From Elmis aenea (lineage: Eukaryota; Arthropoda; Insecta; Coleoptera; Elmidae), in the NCBI GenBank assembly GCA_947652605.1, contig OX393581.1:53335003-53399002 (forward strand): a stretch of 64,000 bases of DNA, written 5' to 3'. The notes beneath the pieces were generated by a model. The model was not told where the DNA came from. It made no database searches and worked only from the letters and a program-made list of their open reading frames with translations. Of the stretch, positions 56,501 through 64,000 are shown one piece after another; within the stretch, counting starts at the first letter, position 1, and each line of letters opens with the position of its first letter. Position numbers and translations under genes: made by a program.

Positions 56501-59500
56501 AATAACTTATTTAATCAATGAAATAAACCAAAAATGTGATTTAGAATCGCAAAACGCGTTTAATTTTCAACTTTGCATTGGAATGCAGACGAATTTGTTG
56601 CAAATGCAGTTATAAACAATATCTGCAACGTCTATGAACTAATAACTTATTTAATCAATGAAATAAACCAAAAATAAGATTTAGAATCGCAAAACGCGTT
56701 TAATTTTCAACTTTGCATTGGAATAAAGACGAATTTGTTGCAAATGCAGTTATAAACAATATCTGCAACGTCTATGAACTAATAACTTATTTAATCAATG
56801 AAATAAACCAAAAATGTGATTTAGAATCGCAAAACGCGTTTAATTTTCAACTTTGCATTGGAATGCAGACGAATTTGTTGCAAATGCAGTTATAAACAAT
56901 ATCTGCAACGTCTATGAACTAATAAGTTATTTAATCAATGAAATAAACCAAAAATAAGATTTAGAATCGCAAAACGCGTTTAATTTTCAACTTTGCATTG
57001 GAATAAAGACGAATTTGTTGCAAATGCAGTTATAAACAATATCTGCAACGTCTATGAACTAATAACTTATTTAATCAATGAAATAAACCAAAAATGTGAT
57101 TTAGAATCGCAAAACGCGTTTAATTTTCAACTTTGCATTGGAATAAAGACGAATTTGTTGCAAATGCAGTTATAAACAATATCTGCAACGTCTATGAACT
57201 AATAACTTATTTAATCAATGAAATAAACCAAAAATGTGATTTAGAATCGCAAAACGCGTTTAATTTTCAACTTTGCATTGGAATAAAGACGAATTTGTTG
57301 CAAATGCAGTTATAAACAATATCTGCAACGTCTATGAACTAATAACTTATTTAATCAATGAAATAAAAAAAAATGTGATTTAGAATCGCAAAACGCGTTT
57401 AATTTTCAACTTTGCATTGGAATAAAGACGAATTTGTTGCAAATGCAGTTATAAACAATATCTGCAACGTCTATGAACTAATAACTTATTTAATCAATGA
57501 AATAAACCAAAAATGTGATTTAGAATCGCAAAACGCGTTTAATTTTCAACTTTGCATTGGAATAAAGACGAATTTGTTGCAAATGCAGTTATAAACAATA
57601 TCTGCAACGTCTATGAACTAATAACTTATTTAATCAATGAAATAAACCAAAAATGTGATTTAGAATCGCAAAACGCGTTTAATTTTCAACTTTGCATTGG
57701 AATAAAGACGAATTTGTTGCAAATGCAGTTATAAACAATATCTGTAACGGCAACAAAGTAATAACTTATCCAATCAATGAAATAAAACAAAAATGTGATT
57801 TAGAATCGCAAAACGCGTTTAATTTTCAACTTTGCATTGGAATAAAGACGAATTTGTTGCAAATGCAGTTATAAACAATATCTGCAACGTCTATGAACTA
57901 ATAACTTATTTAATCAATGAAATAAACCAAAAATGTGATTTAGAATCGCAAAACGCGTTTAATTTTCAACTTTGCATTGGAATGCAGACGAATTTGTTGC
58001 AAATGCAGTTATAAACAATATCTGTAACGGCAACAAAGTAATAACTTATCCAATCAATGAAATAAAACAAAAATGTGATTTAGAATCGCAAAACGCGTTT
58101 AATTTTCAACTTTGCATTGGAATAAAGACGAATTTGTTGCAAATGCAGTTATAAACAATATCTGCAACGTCTATGAACTAATAACTTATTTAATCAATGA
58201 AATAAACCAAAAATGTGATTTAGAATCGCAAAACGCGTTTAATTTTCAACTTTGCATTGGAATAAAGACGAATTTGTTGCAAATGCAGTTATAAACAATA
58301 TCTGCAACGTCTATGAACTAATAACTTATTTAATCAATGAAATAAACCAAAAATGTGATTTAGAATCGCAAAACGCGTTTAATTTTCAACTTTGCATTGG
58401 AATGCAGACGAATTTGTTGCAAATGCAGTTATAAACAATATCTGCAACGTCTATGAACTAATAACTTATTTAATCAATGAAATAAACCAAAAATGTGATT
58501 TAGAATCGCAAAATGCGTTTAATTTTCAACTTTGCATTGGAATGCAGACGAATTTGTTGCAAATGCAGTTATAAACAATATCTGCAACGTCTATGAACTA
58601 ATAACTTATTTAATCAATGAAATAAACCAAAAATGTGATTTAGAATCGCAAAACGCGTTTAATTTTCAACTTTGCATTGGAATAAAGACGAATTTGTTGC
58701 AAATGCAGTTATAAACAATATCTGCAACGTCTATGAACTAATAACTTATTTAATCAATGAAATAAACCAAAAATGTGATTTAGAATCGCAAAACGCGTTT
58801 AATTTTCAACTTTGCATTGGAATGCAGACGAATTTGTTGCAAATGCAGTTATAAACAATATCTGCAACGTCTATGAACTAATAACTTATTTAATCAATGA
58901 AATAAACCAAAAATGTGATTTAGAATCGCAAAACGCGTTTAATTTTCAACTTTGCATTGGAATAAAGACGAATTTGTTGCAAATGCAGTTATAAACAATA
59001 TCTGCAACGTCTATGAACTAATAACTTATTTAATCAATGAAATAAACCAAAAATAAGATTTAGAATCGCAAAACGCGTTTAATTTTCAACTTTGCATTGG
59101 AATAAAGACGAATTTGTTGCAAATGCAGTTATAAACAATATCTGCAACGTCTATGAACTAATAACTTATTTAATCAATGAAATAAACCAAAAATAAGATT
59201 TAGAATCGCAAAACGCGTTTAATTTTCAACTTTGCATTGGAATAAAGACGAATTTGTTGCAAATGCAGTTATAAACAATATCTGCAACGTCTATGAACTA
59301 ATAACTTATTTAATCAATGAAATAAACCAAAAATGTGATTTAGAATCGCAAAACGCGTTTAATTTTCAACTTTGCATTGGAATAAAGACGAATTTGTTGC
59401 AAATGCAGTTATAAACAATATCTGCAACGTCTATGAACTAATAACTTATTTAATCAATGAAATAAACCAAAAATGTGATTTAGAATCGCAAAACGCGTTT

Positions 59501-62500
59501 AATTTTCAACTTTGCATTGGAATAAAGACGAATTTGTTGCAAATGCAGTTATAAACAATATCTGCAACGTCTATGAACTAATAACTTATTTAATCAATGA
59601 AATAAACCAAAAATGTGATTTAGAATCGCAAAACGCGTTTAATTTTCAACTTTGCATTGGAATAAAGACGAATTTGTTGCAAATGCAGTTATAAACAATA
59701 TCTGCAACGTCTATGAACTAATAACTTATTTAATCAATGAAATAAACCAAAAATGTGATTTAGAATCGCAAAACGCGTTTAATTTTCAACTTTGCATTGG
59801 AATAAAGACGAATTTGTTGCAAATGCAGTTATAAACAATATCTGCAACGTCTATGAACTAATAACTTATTTAATCAATGAAATAAACCAAAAATGTGATT
59901 TAGAATCGCAAAACGCGTTTAATTTTCAACTTTGCATTGGAATAAAGACGAATTTGTTGCAAATGCAGTTATAAACAATATCTGCAACGTCTATGAACTA
60001 ATAACTTATTTAATCAATGAAATAAAAAAAAATGTGATTTAGAATCGCAAAACGCGTTTAATTTTCAACTTTGCATTGGAATAAAGACGAATTTGTTGCA
60101 AATGCAGTTATAAACAATATCTGCAACGTCTATGAACTAATAACTTATTTAATCAATGAAATAAACCAAAAATGTGATTTAGAATCGCAAAACGCGTTTA
60201 ATTTTCAACTTTGCATTGGAATAAAGACGAATTTGTTGCAAATGCAGTTATAAACAATATCTGCAACGTCTATGAACTAATAACTTATTTAATCAATGAA
60301 ATAAACCAAAAATGTGATTTAGAATCGCAAAACGCGTTTAATTTTCAACTTTGCATTGGAATAAAGACGAATTTGTTGCAAATGCAGTTATAAACAATAT
60401 CTGCAACGTCTATGAACTAATAACTTATTTAATCAATGAAATAAACCAAAAATGTGATTTAGAATCGCAAAACGCGTTTAATTTTCAACTTTGCATTGGA
60501 ATAAAGACGAATTTGTTGCAAATGCAGTTATAAACAATATCTGCAACGTCTATGAACTAATAACTTATTTAATCAATGAAATAAACCAAAAATGTGATTT
60601 AGAATCGCAAAACGCGTTTAATTTTCAACTTTGCATTGGAATAAAGACGAATTTGTTGCAAATGCAGTTATAAACAATATCTGCAACGTCTATGAACTAA
60701 TAACTTATTTAATCAATGAAATAAACCAAAAATAAGATTTAGAATCGCAAAACGCGTTTAATTTTCAACTTTGCATTGGAATGCAGACGAATTTGTTGCA
60801 AATGCAGTTATAAACAATATCTGCAACGTCTATGAACTAATAACTTATTTAATCAATGAAATAAACCAAAAATGTGATTTAGAATCGCAAAACGCGTTTA
60901 ATTTTCAACTTTGCATTGGAATAAAGACGAATTTGTTGCAAATGCAGTTATAAACAATATCTGCAACGTCTATGAACTAATAACTTATTTAATCAATGAA
61001 ATAAACCAAAAATGTGATTTAGAATCGCAAAACGCGTTTAATTTTCAACTTTGCATTGGAATAAAGACGAATTTGTTGCAAATGCAGTTATAAACAATAT
61101 CTGCAACGTCTATGAACTAATAACTTATTTAATCAATGAAATAAACCAAAAATAAGATTTAGAATCGCAAAACGCGTTTAATTTTCAACTTTGCATTGGA
61201 ATAAAGACGAATTTGTTGCAAATGCAGTTATAAACAATATCTGCAACGTCTATGAACTAATAAGTTATTTAATCAATGAAATAAACCAAAAATGTGATTT
61301 AGAATCGCAAAACGCGTTTAATTTTCAACTTTGCATTGGAATAAAGACGAATTTGTTGCAAATGCAGTTATAAACAATATCTGCAACGTCTATGAACTAA
61401 TAACTTATTTAATCAATGAAATAAACCAAAAATGTGATTTAGAATCGCAAAACGCGTTTAATTTTCAACTTTGCATTGGAATAAAGACGAATTTGTTGCA
61501 AATGCAGTTATAAACAATATCTGCAACGTCTATGAACTAATAACTTATTTAATCAATGAAATAAACAAAAAATGTGATTTAGAATCGCAAAACGCGTTTA
61601 ATTTTCAACTTTGCATTGGAATAAAGACGAATTTGTTGCAAATGCAGTTATAAACAATATCTGCAACGTCTATGAACTAATAACTTATTTAATCAATGAA
61701 ATAAACCAAAAATGTGATTTAGAATCGCAAAACGCGTTTAATTTTCAACTTTGCATTGGAATAAAGACGAATTTGTTGCAAATGCAGTTATAAACAATAT
61801 CTGCAACGTCTATGAACTAATAACTTATTTAATCAATGAAATAAACCAAAAATAGATTTAGAATCGCAAAACGCGTTTAATTTTCAACTTTGCATTGGAA
61901 TAAAGACGAATTTGTTGCAAATGCAGTTATAAACAATATCTGCAACGTCTATGAACTAATAACTTATTTAATCAATGAAATAAACCAAAAATGTGATTTA
62001 GAATCGCAAAACGCGTTTAATTTTCAACTTTGCATTGGAATAAAGACGAATTTGTTGCAAATGCAGTTATAAACAATATCTGCAACGTCTATGAACTAAT
62101 AACTTATTTAATCAATGAAATAAACCAAAAATGTGATTTAGAATCGCAAAACGCGTTTAATTTTCAACTTTGCATTGGAATAAAGACGAATTTGTTGCAA
62201 ATGCAGTTATAAACAATATCTGCAACGTCTATGAACTAATAACTTATTTAATCAATGAAATAAACCAAAAATGTGATTTAGAATCGCAAAACGCGTTTAA
62301 TTTTCAACTTTGCATTGGAATAAAGACGAATTTGTTGCAAATGCAGTTATAAACAATATCTGCAACGTCTATGAACTAATAACTTATTTAATCAATGAAA
62401 TAAACCAAAAATAAGATTTAGAATCGCAAAACGCGTTTAATTTTCAACTTTGCATTGGAATAAAGACGAATTTGTTGCAAATGCAGTTATAAACAATATC

Positions 62501-64000
62501 TGCAACGTCTATGAACTAATAACTTATTTAATCAATGAAATAAACCAAAAATGTGATTTAGAATCGCAAAACGCGTTTAATTTTCAACTTTGCATTGGAA
62601 TGCAGACGAATTTGTTGCAAATGCAGTTATAAACAATATCTGCAACGTCTATGAACTAATAAGTTATTTAATCAATGAAATAAACCAAAAATAAGATTTA
62701 GAATCGCAAAACGCGTTTAATTTTCAACTTTGCATTGGAATAAAGACGAATTTGTTGCAAATGCAGTTATAAACAATATCTGCAACGTCTATGAACTAAT
62801 AACTTATTTAATCAATGAAATAAACCAAAAATGTGATTTAGAATCGCAAAACGCGTTTAATTTTCAACTTTGCATTGGAATAAAGACGAATTTGTTGCAA
62901 ATGCAGTTATAAACAATATCTGCAACGTCTATGAACTAATAACTTATTTAATCAATGAAATAAACCAAAAATGTGATTTAGAATCGCAAAACGCGTTTAA
63001 TTTTCAACTTTGCATTGGAATAAAGACGAATTTGTTGCAAATGCAGTTATAAACAATATCTGCAACGTCTATGAACTAATAACTTATTTAATCAATGAAA
63101 TAAACAAAAATGTGATTTAGAATCGCAAAACGCGTTTAATTTTCAACTTTGCATTGGAATAAAGACGAATTTGTTGCAAATGCAGTTATAAACAATATCT
63201 GCAACGTCTATGAACTAATAACTTATTTAATCAATGAAATAAACCAAAAATGTGATTTAGAATCGCAAAACGCGTTTAATTTTCAACTTTGCATTGGAAT
63301 AAAGACGAATTTGTTGCAAATGCAGTTATAAACAATATCTGCAACGTCTATGAACTAATAACTTATTTAATCAATGAAATAAACCAAAAATGTGATTTAG
63401 AATCGCAAAACGCGTTTAATTTTCAACTTTGCATTGGAATAAAGACGAATTTGTTGCAAATGCAGTTATAAACAATATCTGCAACGTCTATGAACTAATA
63501 ACTTATTTAATCAATGAAATAAACCAAAAATGTGATTTAGAATCGCAAAACGCGTTTAATTTTCAACTTTGCATTGGAATAAAGACGAATTTGTTGCAAA
63601 TGCAGTTATAAACAATATCTGCAACGTCTATGAACTAATAACTTATTTAATCAATGAAATAAACCAAAAATGTGATTTAGAATCGCAAAACGCGTTTAAT
63701 TTTCAACTTTGCATTGGAATAAAGACGAATTTGTTGCAAATGCAGTTATAAACAATATCTGTAACGGCAACAAAGTAATAACTTATCCAATCAATGAAAT
63801 AAACAAAAATGTGATTTAGAATCGCAAAACGCGTTTAATTTTCAACTTTGCATTGGAATAAAGACGAATTTGTTGCAAATGCAGTTATAAACAATATCTG
63901 CAACGTCTATGAACTAATAACTTATTTAATCAATGAAATAAACCAAAAATGTGATTTAGAATCGCAAAACGCGTTTAATTTTCAACTTTGCATTGGAATG
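50543..64000. repeat. Satellite DNA array, 140-bp monomer, about 96 copies, running off the window
   Basis: From the left junction near 50,543 to the window end, every base belongs to head-to-tail copies of one unit (for example TTTGCATTGGAATAAAGACG, then TTGTTGCAAATGCAG, later ATCGCAAAACGCGTTTAA). The period is 140 bp. Known variant sites define subtypes: AATAAAG or AATGCAG; GTCTATG or GTGTATG; AACTTATT or AAGTTATT; AAAATGTG or AAAATAAG; and a rarer B type with TAACGGCAACAAAG and CTTATCCAATC (edge unit, about 52,990, 57,745, 58,025 and 63,765). Eight units are 139 bp. Neighbouring copies are almost identical, so homogenisation is recent. No mobile element interrupts it. It is probably (peri)centromeric or otherwise heterochromatic satellite; the 60-aa ORFs that recur in it are not genes. 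Confidence 0.98.

Noticed and set aside
50836..63751. Dozens of near-identical 60-aa ORFs
   Set aside because: They follow the 140-bp satellite period, overlap each other, shift frame each unit and end at the same internal stop. They are products of the repeat, not a gene family.
50543..64000. Regularly spaced repeats suggesting a CRISPR array
   Set aside because: The whole 140-bp unit is repeated with no unique spacers, and the genome is eukaryotic.

Overview
This is a eukaryotic, AT-rich, intron-dense window. It most likely comes from an insect, and probably a beetle: there are GT-AG introns, an insect-type atypical soluble guanylate cyclase, a secreted Ly6/three-finger protein, jockey-like and other LINE relics, mariner and hAT relics, a tRNA-derived SINE and a ~140-bp satellite. 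It contains no operons, bacterial genes or CRISPR array. The species cannot be named from the sequence alone.

Three protein genes can be rebuilt exon by exon. (1) On the + strand, 1815-12476, seven coding exons give a 280-aa ETS transcription factor with a PNT/SAM domain, an AT-hook and an ETS domain, the layout of the ESE (ELF3/EHF/ELF5) subfamily. (2) On the - strand, 42032-15416, twelve coding exons give an 844-aa Gyc88E-type guanylate cyclase: haem-NO-binding domain, HNOBA/PAS region, signalling helix, catalytic domain and a long Asn/Ser-rich tail. Exon phases sum exactly to 2,535 nt. (3) On the + strand, 43990-45659, three exons give a 107-aa secreted Ly6-type protein with ten cysteines. 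The ETS and cyclase genes converge, with stops 2.9 kb apart. The Ly6 gene starts about 2 kb beyond the first coding exon of the cyclase. I see no shared function among the three.

The introns, above all those of the cyclase, are full of repeats: a ten-copy ~317-bp array (18.8-22.0 kb), a four-copy ~170-bp array (23.4-24.1 kb) with a degenerate relative (33.7-34.7 kb), a five-copy ~180-bp array (29.4-30.3 kb), a jockey RT relic (27.5-28.2 kb), a mariner transposase relic (40.5-41.0 kb), a SINE and a hAT-type MITE. The last two each sit within about 20 bp of a 5' splice site and have intact target-site duplications.

From about 50,543 to the end, the window is one uninterrupted satellite array with a 140-bp unit (about 96 copies, not ended at 64,000). 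Its many 60-residue ORFs are artefacts of the repeat. Variant units, including a recurring 1-bp-short unit, reveal block duplications inside the array. I regard this array and its junction with unique DNA as the main structural feature of the window. I did not find a convincing new multi-gene system.
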